A DNA stretch of 64,000 nt from CALHVX01 sp051027215. Its GTDB lineage: Bacteria; Pseudomonadota; Gammaproteobacteria; Pseudomonadales; Azotimanducaceae. The notes beneath the pieces were generated by a model. That model ran no database searches. It was not told where the DNA came from and worked only from the letters and a program-made list of their open reading frames with translations. The stretch spans positions 1 through 64,000 of the forward strand of contig JBPCXR010000258.1 in the NCBI GenBank assembly GCA_051027215.1. The letters are read 5' to 3'. The position numbers and the translations under genes were made by a program. Below, piece by piece: positions 15,245-24,184 of the stretch (positions are counted from its first letter, which is position 1; each line of letters starts with the position of its first letter).

Positions 15245-16690
15245 ATGACGAATCGCACAGCAAGCGCCGGCACACTAGCCCGAACAGGCCTTAGAGCCCG
15301 GTTCCACAATGCTGGTGTATGGCTAATGATCGTAGCCCTCTCGCAGTTTCTCGCGGCATGCGGTGGTGGTGGTGGTGGCGGCGGTAATCGAGTTCCGCCT
15401 ACCGGCACCATTCAGGTTACAGTCGTCGACGATCTAGCTGGGCCGGTACTTAACGCTGACGTCGTCGTAACAGTCGGTGGTACAACGTATAACAGCACAA
15501 CGACCAGCGGCGGCATCGCGACCATCGGCTCAGTAACCCCAGGCTCAGCATCAGTCGAGGTCACTGCCGAAGGGTTTGAGGACGGTTCTGGCAATGCCTC
15601 GGTAACGGCCAACCAACAGGCTGCTCTATCGGTGACGCTCATTCGCATCACCGAACCTGCTGCCGGACTGTTTACCGCGCAATTGACAGAGCAACTGCAG
15701 AATTTCGACGGCCAAACACTCACCTTTTCCGTCGATGTGCTTGTTGTTGACGATGACTCCGCACCAGGCACTGCCATCGAAAATCTGACTTCTGGTGATT
15801 TCACTTTTCTACCCTGCACAGACAGTGACCCTGCAGAAGTGGAGTGCCTCCGCGGTACTTCATCCACCCCAGATACGGGTTATATCGTTGTGGGCAACAC
15901 TTCCTCGAACTTCGAGCTGGTCCCGGGGCAGCCTCCCGTCCCTTACGCGGCAACGCTCATGATCGACCAGAGCGGTAGCATCCGCGACACCGATCCATCG
16001 GGGGCACGGCTGTTCGCTGCCAAGGTGTTCATGGATAACCTGGGAGCAAGCGATTTTGCCTCCATCTCTGCATTCGCCCAAGAAAACCCCACCACGCCCG
16101 CTCTCATTCCGGACCAACCGGTTACTCGCTTAAGTGATTTCATCCAATCCGACACCGCCGAAACGGTATTTCCTGACATCGATGAATTGGCTGAACTGGA
16201 AGGCGGTGCCACGCCGCTGTATGCCGCGCTGGATCAAGAGCTGGCTTATACCGCTGCCAACGCCCCAGCAGGGAATAATCGCCGTTTCGCCGTGGTTCTG
16301 TTTACCGACGGCGATGACTCCGTTTGCCAGCCCACTGATCAGCCGCCCTGTGGTGTTGCTGAATCAATTCAGAAGAGCGTAGATCTTGGCGTCGACATCT
16401 TCACCGTTGGCCTGGGCGATGAGGTAAACGTGGACGTATTACGCGAGCTATCTGAGGGCGGCAACGGCTTCTACCTATTCGCAGAAAACGCTCAGCAGCT
16501 GTTTCCTATCTACAGCTCGCTCGGCAATCTGCTGAGCCGAACCCTGGCAACCTATCGTATGGAGTGGACCATCCAGGCAGATGCCGCAAATACCTATCAA
16601 GCGGGTCAAACCTTGCTCGGCACGATGGTGGTGAACACCGGCTCCAACGAGATCAATCTGCCAGTGCGGGTGTTCCTCACAAACAACTAA
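15245..16690 (+). CDS. von Willebrand factor A domain lipoprotein
   Basis: The 481-residue exported protein has a long basic leader and a lipobox FLAACG, followed by a run of eight glycines. Next is a carboxypeptidase-regulatory-like beta domain (GTIQVTVVDDLAGPVLNADV) and then a VWA domain with the MIDAS motif DQSGS, the later metal contact around GGATPLYAAL, and FTDGDDS. A C-terminal beta domain ends the protein. It probably sits in the outer membrane facing the outside or periplasm, binding a protein through Mg/Ca. The ATG at 15245 (GGAACGAAGAA upstream) is preferred over 15185. Confidence 0.8.
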   Translation: MTNRTASAGTLARTGLRARFHNAGVWLMIVALSQFLAACGGGGGGGGNRVPPTGTIQVTVVDDLAGPVLNADVVVTVGGTTYNSTTTSGGIATIGSVTPGSASVEVTAEGFEDGSGNASVTANQQAALSVTLIRITEPAAGLFTAQLTEQLQNFDGQTLTFSVDVLVVDDDSAPGTAIENLTSGDFTFLPCTDSDPAEVECLRGTSSTPDTGYIVVGNTSSNFELVPGQPPVPYAATLMIDQSGSIRDTDPSGARLFAAKVFMDNLGASDFASISAFAQENPTTPALIPDQPVTRLSDFIQSDTAETVFPDIDELAELEGGATPLYAALDQELAYTAANAPAGNNRRFAVVLFTDGDDSVCQPTDQPPCGVAESIQKSVDLGVDIFTVGLGDEVNVDVLRELSEGGNGFYLFAENAQQLFPIYSSLGNLLSRTLATYRMEWTIQADAANTYQAGQTLLGTMVVNTGSNEINLPVRVFLTNN

Positions 16691-16719
16691 GCCAACCAAA
16701 GCGAACTTGACTGCAGCTC

Positions 16720-16739
16720 GGGAGCCGGCAACGGCTCCC
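16720..16739 (+). terminator. Strong hairpin after the VWA gene, no T-run
   Basis: GGGAGCCG-GCAA-CGGCTCCC forms a perfect 8 bp GC-rich stem with a GNRA-type tetraloop 29 bp after the stop codon. There is no poly-T, so it is either a weak terminator or an RNA-stabilising 3' end. Confidence 0.5.
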
Positions 16740-16853
16740 CTACCAATGTGATGCAATGCACCTAGGGGCGCCTGTACCCGTCGAACCCGCCTAACGCGTG
16801 GCATCGCGGCAGAGGTACAAGTACGATACTTTAGGTCACAGTTGAGGCACTGA

Positions 16854-18209
16854 ATGGTCACTGCAATCTGGTCCGGAAGGCTGGCTTTCATTCTCGCTTC
16901 CATCGGCGCGGCCGTTGGACTGGGCAATATCTGGAAGTTTCCGTATACCCTGGGTAACAGCGGTGGCAGCGCTTTCGTGTTGGTCTATGTTGCCGCGATC
17001 CTACTGGTAGCCACCCCCATCATGCTTTCAGAGATGATCATTGGCCGCCGTGCCCGCCACAGCGCACCCACAGCAATGCGATCTTTGGCAATCGAGAACA
17101 ACACCAGCCCGCGCTGGGCACTTGTGGGCTGGATGGGGCAACTGGCCAATCTGCTGGTGTTGAGCTTCTACAGCGTCATCGCTGGCTGGACCGGTGCCTA
17201 CCTCGTAAAGTTTGCCAGTGGCAGGGTCAGCGGCTTGCCAGCAACAGAGGTTGCGCAAAACTTCGACGAGTTTCTGCGCGATCCAGGCGCCATGATCTTT
17301 TGGACACTGTTGTTCATCGCCACCACGATCTTCATCGTCTCTCGAGGCGTCCAGTCTGGGCTGGAGCGCTACGTGAAGATTCTGATGCCATTGCTGTTTC
17401 TGACGCTCGTTGCGCTGGTGATCAATGCAGCCGTCATGGGTGACTTCAGTGCGGCGCTCGCTTTTCTGTTCTCACCCGATATCAGCAAGCTCACCCCTGC
17501 CATTGTTTTGGCGGCGGTAGGCCAAGCCTTCTTTTCTGTGAATGTCGGGGTCGGCGCAGTACTCACCTACTCTGCTTACCTGCCTAAGGACGTGAACCTG
17601 TTTCGCTCTGCAATCACCATTTCATTGGGCGACACTTTGGTTGCATTGCTGGCTGGATTGGCGATTTTTCCGATTGTTTTCGCCAACAATATGGATCCGG
17701 CGGAGGGGCCGGGCCTCGTTTTCGTCACTCTCTCCACCGCGTTCGCGCAAATGCCCGGTGGCACGATACTTGGTACCGCCTTTTTCGTCATGCTCCTCTT
17801 TGCCGCTCTCACTTCAAGCATTGCGATGCTCGAAACCATGACCGCCCGGGTTAGCGAAATTCCCGGGGTATCGCGTACTTGGGCGGCGCTGGCCATCGGT
17901 ACCGTGGCATTCCTGCTCGGCCTGGTGACAGTGTTTTCTTTTTCGAGCTGGGAACACTTCTATCCACTGGGTGCAATCGAAACCTTCGCAACGAAAACCC
18001 CCTTCGATCTGATCGACTATCTCGTCACGAACATTCTTATGCCCATAGGCGGTGTGCTCTATGCCATCTTCGCTGGCTGGCGGTTGTCCAAAGACATTCA
18101 AGTATCTGAGCTTGGGGTAGGCGACGGGGGCTTATACAAGCTATGGCTTTTACTCGCCCGGGTTGTGGCTCCCATGGCTGTTGTTACGGTGTTCTTGTTC
18201 AATCTTTAG
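16854..18209 (+). CDS. Sodium-dependent amino-acid transporter (NSS/SNF family)
   Basis: The 451-residue inner-membrane protein has about 11 helices. Helix 1 carries the family signature SIGAAVGLGNIWKFPYTLG with the unwound sodium/substrate segment, then GGSAFVLVYV. Bacterial members (TnaT, MhsT, LeuT) import amino acids with Na+. The 11-12 helix length matches the shorter bacterial class. The gene converges with a PLP decarboxylase and overlaps it by 11 bp, so an aromatic amino acid substrate is a reasonable guess. Confidence 0.9.
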   Translation: MVTAIWSGRLAFILASIGAAVGLGNIWKFPYTLGNSGGSAFVLVYVAAILLVATPIMLSEMIIGRRARHSAPTAMRSLAIENNTSPRWALVGWMGQLANLLVLSFYSVIAGWTGAYLVKFASGRVSGLPATEVAQNFDEFLRDPGAMIFWTLLFIATTIFIVSRGVQSGLERYVKILMPLLFLTLVALVINAAVMGDFSAALAFLFSPDISKLTPAIVLAAVGQAFFSVNVGVGAVLTYSAYLPKDVNLFRSAITISLGDTLVALLAGLAIFPIVFANNMDPAEGPGLVFVTLSTAFAQMPGGTILGTAFFVMLLFAALTSSIAMLETMTARVSEIPGVSRTWAALAIGTVAFLLGLVTVFSFSSWEHFYPLGAIETFATKTPFDLIDYLVTNILMPIGGVLYAIFAGWRLSKDIQVSELGVGDGGLYKLWLLLARVVAPMAVVTVFLFNL

Positions 18210-19668
18210 CAGAGCTCGCCCGCAGCTCGGCTGATACCGTTTCCACCTGTTCTCGAAGGACCGTCAAGGCGAGATCAACTTCCTCCAGGTGGCTCATGAA
18301 GTTCAATATGGCGAATCGAATGACGAACTGGCCGTTTACCCGAGTGCTCGAGATGAATACCCGACCATCGGCGGTAATGGCTTCGATTAGGGCTTGGCCA
18401 GCAACATCCGCATCGATTCCCGTGGGCGTGAAACGAAAATTCACAATAGACAAGTCCGGCGTTGGACCAACCCGGAGACTAGCAATCGAGCCGATCTGTT
18501 CGTAGAAATATTGCGCGAGCAAGAGTTTCTCTTCCAATGCTGCAGCGAACGGCTCGGTGCCGTGCACCTTCAGCGGCAACCAGAAGCGCATTGCGCGAAA
18601 GGGACGGGTAAGTTCCGGAGAGTAATCACATGCCGAGCGTTCATCGTCATGGGCAACGTCCTGCATATATACACCCCGCGCCCGGTATGCTTCAAACAGT
18701 CTACGCCCGTCTCGCACTAACACTACGCCCGTGCCGCAAGGCAAGAAGAAACCTTTATGCGGATCAAGAATGAGCGAATCGGCACGGTTGATGCCCTTGA
18801 GGCGCTTCTTACCCTCATTGCAAAGCACGAATGCACCACCATAGGCAGCATCCACGTGTAACCAAAGCCCTTGTTCTTGTGCAATATCAGCAATAGCATC
18901 CAGTGGATCGACTGCACCCACATCCGTGGTGCCCGCGGTGGCAACCACCAGCCAGGGCTTCAAGCCCTGAGCCTTGTCGCGATCGATCATTTTCGCCAGT
19001 GATTGGGGTTCGAGGCGCTGACGCTCATCAACTTCCAGAATTCGTACGACGCATTCTGCAAGACCTGCGATCTGCAACGCTTTGTGCAAAGTGTGGTGAG
19101 TCTGGGCGGTCACGTACACCACCGATTGCGGAATTCGGCGAGTATCTAGCTTGCTGGCTTCGCGAGCCGTGACGAGCGCTGACAGCGTCGCCATGCTGCC
19201 ACCGGAGGTGAGATCGCCTTCTGCCGTCTTTGGATAGCCGACAACGTCCGCCAGCCAACGCAGCAGCGTTTGTTCCATTCTCGCTGCGCCAGGTGCAGCG
19301 AGGCCAACGCCCGCATAGCGATTCGAAACGTCCGCCAGGTAGTCACCAAGAGCAGACTCGTAGAGACCGCCACTGGGGATATAGCCAAAGAAACGGCTGG
19401 AACCAAGGTGATAGCCGCTGTTGTCGACGAATCTTTCGATAATCGTTAGCGCGTCCGCAATGTTGCTCGGTTGTGCCGACAGCGCCATAGCTGCCAACGC
19501 CTGTGCCCGATCGGTGTGGGCCCCGACAACGTTTCGCTCAGTAAGCTGCTCAAGGAATCGCTCTGCGTGATCCCGGACCTGCGCGAACTCGCTAGCCCGG
19601 CCAGCGGCATCGGGCTGCATGCGAGCGGCGACGGTTCGCAGTTGCTGGAGTCTGTCACTGCGTTTCAT
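18199..19668 (-). CDS. Group II pyridoxal-phosphate amino-acid decarboxylase
   Basis: A 489-residue enzyme of the aromatic-L-amino-acid/glutamate decarboxylase group. It has DLTSGGSMATLSALVTAREA, a stacking His in AQTHHTLHKAL, the PLP-binding Asp in LHVDAAYGGA and the Schiff-base Lys in LILDPHKGFFLPCG. It should convert an amino acid to its amine in the cytosol. The exact substrate cannot be read from sequence. Its gene faces the NSS transporter, which could supply the substrate. Confidence 0.88.
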   Translation of the reverse strand: MKRSDRLQQLRTVAARMQPDAAGRASEFAQVRDHAERFLEQLTERNVVGAHTDRAQALAAMALSAQPSNIADALTIIERFVDNSGYHLGSSRFFGYIPSGGLYESALGDYLADVSNRYAGVGLAAPGAARMEQTLLRWLADVVGYPKTAEGDLTSGGSMATLSALVTAREASKLDTRRIPQSVVYVTAQTHHTLHKALQIAGLAECVVRILEVDERQRLEPQSLAKMIDRDKAQGLKPWLVVATAGTTDVGAVDPLDAIADIAQEQGLWLHVDAAYGGAFVLCNEGKKRLKGINRADSLILDPHKGFFLPCGTGVVLVRDGRRLFEAYRARGVYMQDVAHDDERSACDYSPELTRPFRAMRFWLPLKVHGTEPFAAALEEKLLLAQYFYEQIGSIASLRVGPTPDLSIVNFRFTPTGIDADVAGQALIEAITADGRVFISSTRVNGQFVIRFAILNFMSHLEEVDLALTVLREQVETVSAELRASSAKD

Positions 19669-19833
19669 CCGCTAGGCGCTCTGCTTTGTTGGTAACGTTC
19701 ACTCCAGAATAGCGAATTCGGCGGCGCAGTACCTTCTTGCAACCCAGGCACTTCAAGCAGTCGAGCTTTAGCCATCTTGCGCCGTTGGCTTACCATTGCT
19801 AACTTCATGGGACGGTTATGTGGCGCGATACCA

Positions 19834-20151
19834 ATGGCGAAAAAACTCGATACTGGCCGTAAACCGTCAGACAAGGCGCTGCGCGAAGCAGACAGAGTCC
19901 AGCAACTACATCCAGAACAACAGCGAACCCACCCAAGCGCGCTGCCCGCAGACCCGCAGAAGCTGAGTCACGTGAACACCTACGGCGCACTACCTGAGTA
20001 CTACATCGATCTACCATTTATTTGCAGGCTATGCGGCGAGCGGGAAATCTGGCGGGCGCAAGATCAGAAGTGGTACTACGAGGAAACCAAAGGGCACATC
20101 GATGCCACCGCAGTAGAATGTCATGCGTGCCGCGCTGCAAAGCGGCAGTAA
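19834..20151 (+). CDS. Zinc-ribbon protein of unknown function
   Basis: A 105-residue soluble protein. The C-terminal 50 residues carry a zinc ribbon: DLPFICRLCGEREIWRAQDQ with the first CxxC, then KWYYEETKGH and VECHACRAAK with the second. The basic N-terminus (AKKLDTGRKPSDKALREAD) is probably disordered. Such ribbons occur as single genes in many proteobacteria. The ATG at 19834 gives the family-like length. It ends one base before the stop of the opposing SDR gene. Confidence 0.7.
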   Translation: MAKKLDTGRKPSDKALREADRVQQLHPEQQRTHPSALPADPQKLSHVNTYGALPEYYIDLPFICRLCGEREIWRAQDQKWYYEETKGHIDATAVECHACRAAKRQ

Positions 20152-20886
20152 CTAAAGCGCATTCAATCCACCATCGACGAGGAACTCTGAACCCGTCGAA
20201 TAGGAGCTTTCGTCGCTGGCGAGATACAACGCCAGGCGCGCGACCTCCTCCGCTGTCGCGGTGCGACCCAGGGGCACACGCCGGGACAAACGCATCTCGT
20301 CTTCAGATCCAGGAATCTGATGCATCATGTCAGTGTTGATGATTCCCGGATGAATAGAATTTACTCGCACGTTGCGGCGGCCGTTTTCAACCGCAGCAGC
20401 TTTGGTCATGCCACGCACCGCCCACTTGGAAGTGTGGTAAGCAAACGCGCCAATGCCGCCGCGCAAGCCAGCCAAGGAAGAAATATTCACTATGGAGCCC
20501 TGGCCGGCATCTCGCATAGCAGGAGAAACGGCCCGCATGCCCAAGAACACCCCGAGACAGTTAACGTCCATCACCCGGGCGAATTCCTCAGGATCAATTT
20601 CGAAGTGCCGACCGGTAGCGAATATCCCAGCATTGTTGATCAGCACATCGATCTGACCGTGGGCACTGAGGATATCTGCGACAAGCTGCGCCCAGGCTGC
20701 CTCATCCCGCACATCCAGATGCCGATAGGTTGCTCCGAGCTCGGCGGCAAGCCGCTCACCGACCTCATCCAGTACATCTGTTAGCCAGACCTTAGCGCCT
20801 TCTGCGGCAAATAGCCGCGCTTCACTTTCGCCCTGACCTCGAGCCGCCCCCGTAATTAGACACACCTTGTCCTGTAAACGCCCCAT
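20152..20886 (-). CDS. Short-chain dehydrogenase/reductase
   Basis: A 244-residue classical SDR. It has the Rossmann motif TGAARGQG, NNAG near residue 80, the catalytic Ser in IVNISSLAG, YHTSK with the catalytic Tyr/Lys, and SIHPGIINTDM. It resembles the group annotated as glucose 1-dehydrogenase or 3-alpha/20-beta-hydroxysteroid dehydrogenase, but the substrate is not known. The ATG at 20886 is preceded by GGGGTGG. A longer frame to 20919 lacks support. Confidence 0.85.
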   Translation of the reverse strand: MGRLQDKVCLITGAARGQGESEARLFAAEGAKVWLTDVLDEVGERLAAELGATYRHLDVRDEAAWAQLVADILSAHGQIDVLINNAGIFATGRHFEIDPEEFARVMDVNCLGVFLGMRAVSPAMRDAGQGSIVNISSLAGLRGGIGAFAYHTSKWAVRGMTKAAAVENGRRNVRVNSIHPGIINTDMMHQIPGSEDEMRLSRRVPLGRTATAEEVARLALYLASDESSYSTGSEFLVDGGLNAL

Positions 20887-21000
20887 ACCACCCCTTTTTC
20901 TTCGATGCTGCCAGACCACAGAGAATACCCGTATTTACCCTAGGCGATCACTGTGCTTGGATGCAGGGGTCTGCGACCAAAGCTGGGAGTGCAAACGCCA

Positions 21001-21198
21001 ATGAGCAAGAAGAAGCATCGCAAGCCGACACCTGAACCGGCGGCAAGTAAAATCCTTCGCCCAATTCTGATTGGCTTGGGCATCGGTCTCGGCGTTGGCG
21101 CTGGGGTCGGTCTAGCCATGGATAATCTGGCCGCGGGTCTCGCCCTATGCGGCGGCATCGGAGTTGCAATCGGCCTGGTTGCTGGCGGAGGGAAGTAG
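21001..21198 (+). CDS. Small glycine-zipper membrane protein
   Basis: A 65-residue protein: a Lys-rich start (MSKKKHRKPT) followed by two Gly/Ala-rich hydrophobic segments (PILIGLGIGLGVGAGVGLAM and LALCGGIGVAIGLVAGG) with GxxxG spacing. No known function. It is the first gene of the plus-strand run that ends at the terminator at 28115. Confidence 0.55.
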   Translation: MSKKKHRKPTPEPAASKILRPILIGLGIGLGVGAGVGLAMDNLAAGLALCGGIGVAIGLVAGGGK

Positions 21199-21280
21199 CA
21201 CACCCTGTTCCCCACGCCTTCCGCGCTCTCGCAGCAGCTTTTTTTGCTATGGTCGAACCATCGTCGGATTGGATCCACTG

Positions 21281-22069
21281 ATGCGTATGACTCGTTTTGC
21301 GGCGCCACTCGGCGCGCTGGTAGAGGATGTAGACGTTCGCAAGATTAACGATACGCAATGGTCAGCATTGAACCAGTGGTTTTGCGAACATCACGTGCTG
21401 GCGATTCGCGATCAATGCCTAGCACCAGAAGATCAAATGACATTCGCTCGGCGTTGGGGGGATCTAGTCAGGCACCCCTATGCCGGGCTCGAGCAATATC
21501 CAGACATCATCGAGCTGCGCAACGTCGGCAAAGCCCGTGACATCAATCAGCACTGGCACTCGGACATGACCTACAACCGAGCGCCGCCTAAGCTAACGAT
21601 GCTCTATGCTCTTGCCGTGCCAGAGCTTGGTGGTGATACGGCATTCGCGAATCAGCAACTGGCCTATGCCGCTCTGTCCACGGGCATGCGGGCAACGCTT
21701 GCAGGACTACACGCGGAGCACAGCGCGGCCGGGTTGGCTAAGAAGTATCAACAAGATTCAGAACAAGCACCTTGCGCGGTACATCCGGTGGTACGCACTC
21801 ATGATGAAACTCGCCGCCCGGGATTGTACGTCTGCCGAGCTTTTACTCAGCGCTTTGTTGGTTGGTCCCGAGCAGAGAGCCTGCCTTTACTGAACTATCT
21901 GTTCGAGCACTCCGTCAAACCGGAGTTTCAGGCCAGACATCAGTGGCGCAAAGGCGATCTGGTGCTTTGGGATAATCGCAGCCTGCTGCATTTTGCGGTA
22001 CACGATCACGCCGATGAGCAGCCACGTCAAATTCATCGGCTGCAGGTGCGCGGCCCGGTACCGGAGTAG
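21281..22069 (+). CDS. TauD/TfdA-family 2-oxoglutarate-dependent dioxygenase
   Basis: A 262-residue Fe(II)/2-oxoglutarate oxygenase. The facial triad is visible as His93 and Asp95 in QHWHSDMTY and the distal His in WDNRSLLHFAV, and the 2-oxoglutarate Arg is in QIHRLQVRG. The N-terminal FAAPLGALVEDVDVRKI is typical. Members oxidise taurine, phenoxyacetates or alkyl sulfates, and the substrate here is open. A longer frame back to 21164 has no good start. The 82 bp upstream include a T-run (TTTTTTTG). Confidence 0.85.
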   Translation: MRMTRFAAPLGALVEDVDVRKINDTQWSALNQWFCEHHVLAIRDQCLAPEDQMTFARRWGDLVRHPYAGLEQYPDIIELRNVGKARDINQHWHSDMTYNRAPPKLTMLYALAVPELGGDTAFANQQLAYAALSTGMRATLAGLHAEHSAAGLAKKYQQDSEQAPCAVHPVVRTHDETRRPGLYVCRAFTQRFVGWSRAESLPLLNYLFEHSVKPEFQARHQWRKGDLVLWDNRSLLHFAVHDHADEQPRQIHRLQVRGPVPE

Positions 22070-22076
22070 CTAGAAC

Positions 22077-22568
22077 ATGCGTAGCCACGCTCGCCACAGT
22101 CTCCTTTTTGCCCTGTTTGGCCTAGTGGGTTGTGCTTCCGATACAGCGCTGCACAGCAACAATGCCGAGAACGTCGAAGCCGCTTGTGCTCGGTTGATCA
22201 TGGATTACGCTCTGTATCGAGACCAAGGCAACGGCGAAGCGTTGGCAAACCTGTTTACTGAAGATGCCGTGCTGCTCATGAACGGTGAGACTTTTACTGG
22301 CCACACCGCACTCAAAGCCCGAGCGACCAATTCGAGCGACTCCCCGTTTCTCACACACCTGATGAGTACGGTGCAGATCTACCCCGAATCAGTAAGCCGA
22401 GCGCGAGGATTAAGCTATGTGTCGGTTTACCTCGGTTCACCCGGCGCTGCGGCCGCTAAGCGAGCGTCCCTCGCCGCCGTGGGCGAATACCGTGACCAGT
22501 TCATCAAAACCAATCAAGGTTGGAAGATCGCCCGCCGAGAATATGTCTCTCGGATAACATTCCAGTGA
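22077..22568 (+). CDS. NTF2/SnoaL-like lipoprotein
   Basis: A 163-residue exported protein. The signal peptide ends in GLVGC (Cys19). The mature domain is an NTF2-like fold: ACARLIMDYALYRDQGNGEA, LFTEDAVLLMNGETFTGHTA, and YRDQFIKTNQGWKIARREYV at the end. These bind or modify small ligands, but a role cannot be assigned. It starts seven bases after the TauD stop. Confidence 0.75.
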   Translation: MRSHARHSLLFALFGLVGCASDTALHSNNAENVEAACARLIMDYALYRDQGNGEALANLFTEDAVLLMNGETFTGHTALKARATNSSDSPFLTHLMSTVQIYPESVSRARGLSYVSVYLGSPGAAAAKRASLAAVGEYRDQFIKTNQGWKIARREYVSRITFQ

Positions 22569-22589
22569 ACGCAGCATAAGGAAGTCACC

Positions 22590-23000
22590 ATGCAGGTACT
22601 CCGAAGCATCCTCGCGATTGTTCTCGGCGCAGTTGTTGGCGGCGCGGTAAACATGGGCCTGATCGTCATGGGGCCATCCGTCATTGCGCCACCCGCTGGG
22701 GTTGACGTAAGCAGTAGCGAAAGCCTCGCCAATGCGATCCACCTGTTCGAGCCCAAACATTTCTTGGTTCCATTTCTTGCTCACGCCATCGGCACTGGCG
22801 TGGGAGCGCTGGTCGCCTTTGTGGTCGCCGCAACGCGCAAATCACTGCACGGCCTTATCGTCGGCGTATTATTCCTGTGTGGCGGTATCGTCAGCAGCAC
22901 GATGATCCCAGCGCCCATTTGGTTCGTTGCTGCCGATCTAGTACTTGCCTACCTACCCATGGCATGGCTTGGCAATCGACTAGGCGCCAAATTCAGCTAG
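22590..23000 (+). CDS. Conserved membrane protein, unknown function
   Basis: A 136-residue protein with about four helices: SILAIVLGAVVGGAVNMGLI, HFLVPFLAHAIGTGVGALV, LIVGVLFLCGGIVSS and WFVAADLVLAYLPMAWLG. The ATG follows AAGGAAG. The family is widespread in gammaproteobacteria and marine bacteria and has no known function. Confidence 0.7.
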   Translation: MQVLRSILAIVLGAVVGGAVNMGLIVMGPSVIAPPAGVDVSSSESLANAIHLFEPKHFLVPFLAHAIGTGVGALVAFVVAATRKSLHGLIVGVLFLCGGIVSSTMIPAPIWFVAADLVLAYLPMAWLGNRLGAKFS

Positions 23001-23034
23001 TTAATTTCTATCTATCTGCGCCGAGGAACGCAGC

Positions 23035-23208
23035 ATGCCATTGGTTAAAGTAGAGATTGTGATTCGAGAGGACTCAGAACGCCTAAGTGCGGACAGTATC
23101 GCTCGGGTGCTCAGCAGGCCCCGAGAAAACGTGCATCTGATCTTTGCTGCACATGGTAAGGATCGCGTCGCATTCGGCGGTAAGCTTGTCACTCACCATT
23201 CCAACTAA
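23035..23208 (+). CDS. 4-oxalocrotonate tautomerase-like protein (short)
   Basis: A 57-residue frame beginning MPLVKVEIVIREDSERL, which after Met removal would give the catalytic N-terminal proline of the tautomerase superfamily. The late segment ENVHLIFAAHGKDRVAFGG matches the family's final strand and GG turn. It is slightly shorter than the usual 60-65 residues, with a few residues missing in the helix region. GAGGAACG lies upstream of the ATG. Probably a hexameric tautomerase of unknown substrate. Confidence 0.65.
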   Translation: MPLVKVEIVIREDSERLSADSIARVLSRPRENVHLIFAAHGKDRVAFGGKLVTHHSN

Positions 23209-23223
23209 CTCGGAACTCTTGCC

Positions 23224-23541
23224 GTGGAATCGCTAACACCCCCTTACTATGCTGTCGTCTTTCGATCGGAGCTGCGAGACTCTGCAGAGGGTTACGCAGA
23301 AGCAGCCGCACAGATGGAGGCCCTGGCCGAAACTCAGCCTGGGTATCTCGGTATTGAGACGCTGCGCTCGGGCAATCAAGGAGTATCCATCTCATATTGG
23401 CAAGACACGGATGCTATCCGCAGCTGGAAGGCGCACAGCGAACACTTGATGGCTCAGCAGAGCGGGCGCCAGCGTTGGTATCGCTGGTATCGAGTGGAAA
23501 TCGCTCACGTCGAGCGCAGCTATGATTTCGGCGAATTCTGA
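23224..23541 (+). CDS. ABM domain protein (heme-degrading/YczJ-like)
   Basis: A 105-residue ferredoxin-like alpha/beta barrel: PPYYAVVFRSEL, MEALAETQPGYLGIETLR, GVSISYWQDTDAIRSWKAHSE (20-residue core of the domain) and WYRWYRVEIAHVERSYDF. This arrangement is typical of small antibiotic-biosynthesis-monooxygenase-like proteins linked to stress. The start is a GTG 15 bp after the tautomerase. Confidence 0.8.
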   Translation: MESLTPPYYAVVFRSELRDSAEGYAEAAAQMEALAETQPGYLGIETLRSGNQGVSISYWQDTDAIRSWKAHSEHLMAQQSGRQRWYRWYRVEIAHVERSYDFGEF

Positions 23542-23571
23542 GGATCCGTGCTACGGTTGGTCCGAATCAAT

Positions 23572-23958
23572 ATGAGCATCGTAAATCTACAAGAAGACTT
23601 TGACTGGTTCGCCGTGGACGCCAATGGCGCAGTAGCGCTGTTTGCGACCGCTGGCCAGGGCTTCGTACCACCCACCGTCGTCGAGTTCCACGTCATGCAT
23701 GAAACCGTTGCGGGGAGCATCGTCTATCCGAATTGGGGAACCGATCAAATATGGAATGACGCTGCGAACTTAGGTCTGTACGTCTTCGACTGGTCACTGC
23801 CAGACGGGCCATACCAGCGCGTTGCCAGCCCCGAAGGGGTTAGTGACGATACTCTACCGAGCATGATTAAGCGCATCACCCATCTGCCCGTGTTAAAGAC
23901 GAGTTTTGCTGATCACACGCAGATCACTCAGCTGGACCAGTTCGCGCCGCCACCCTAA
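23572..23958 (+). CDS. Conserved protein of unknown function
   Basis: About 128 residues, soluble: DFDWFAVDANGAVALFATAG, then GFVPPTVVEFH and LYVFDWSLPDGPYQRV. The WFAVDANG...FATAG beginning recurs in many bacterial proteins of unknown function. An upstream GTG at 23548 would add eight residues. It is in the same run as the ABM gene. Confidence 0.6.
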   Translation: MSIVNLQEDFDWFAVDANGAVALFATAGQGFVPPTVVEFHVMHETVAGSIVYPNWGTDQIWNDAANLGLYVFDWSLPDGPYQRVASPEGVSDDTLPSMIKRITHLPVLKTSFADHTQITQLDQFAPPP

Positions 23959-23977
23959 CTCAGAATTTGCAATCGTC

Positions 23978-24175
23978 ATGGCAGATATCCTTCCGTTTAA
24001 ACCGCGGTCGAAAAAGCAGCGCAATAAAGACAAAGCCAAGCGCAACACGTTGTGCAAAAGCGGTTTTCACAAGTGGCGCATCGATCAGAAGAAGCAGTTC
24101 GATGTACGACAAGGGCGCTTGGTTACCATCCATCGCTGCGATCATTGCGGTGCTACGAAAACCACCGCGGACTAG
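23978..24175 (+). CDS. Small zinc-ribbon protein
   Basis: A 65-residue basic protein: MADILPFKPRSKKQRNKDK, then LCKSGFHKW, DQKKQFDVRQGRLVTIHRC and CDHCGATKT. The Cys/His in LCKSGFH and the CxxC in CDHC can form one zinc site. It is a recurrent small family in gammaproteobacteria with an RNA-binding-like charge pattern, but no function is known to me. Confidence 0.7.
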   Translation: MADILPFKPRSKKQRNKDKAKRNTLCKSGFHKWRIDQKKQFDVRQGRLVTIHRCDHCGATKTTAD

Positions 24176-24184
24176 CGCGCTCGA

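Noticed and set aside
15043..15411. Minus-strand frame of 122 codons opposite the VWA gene start
   Set aside because: Its run of prolines is the complement of the glycine linker of the lipoprotein. No motif or ribosome-binding site supports it.
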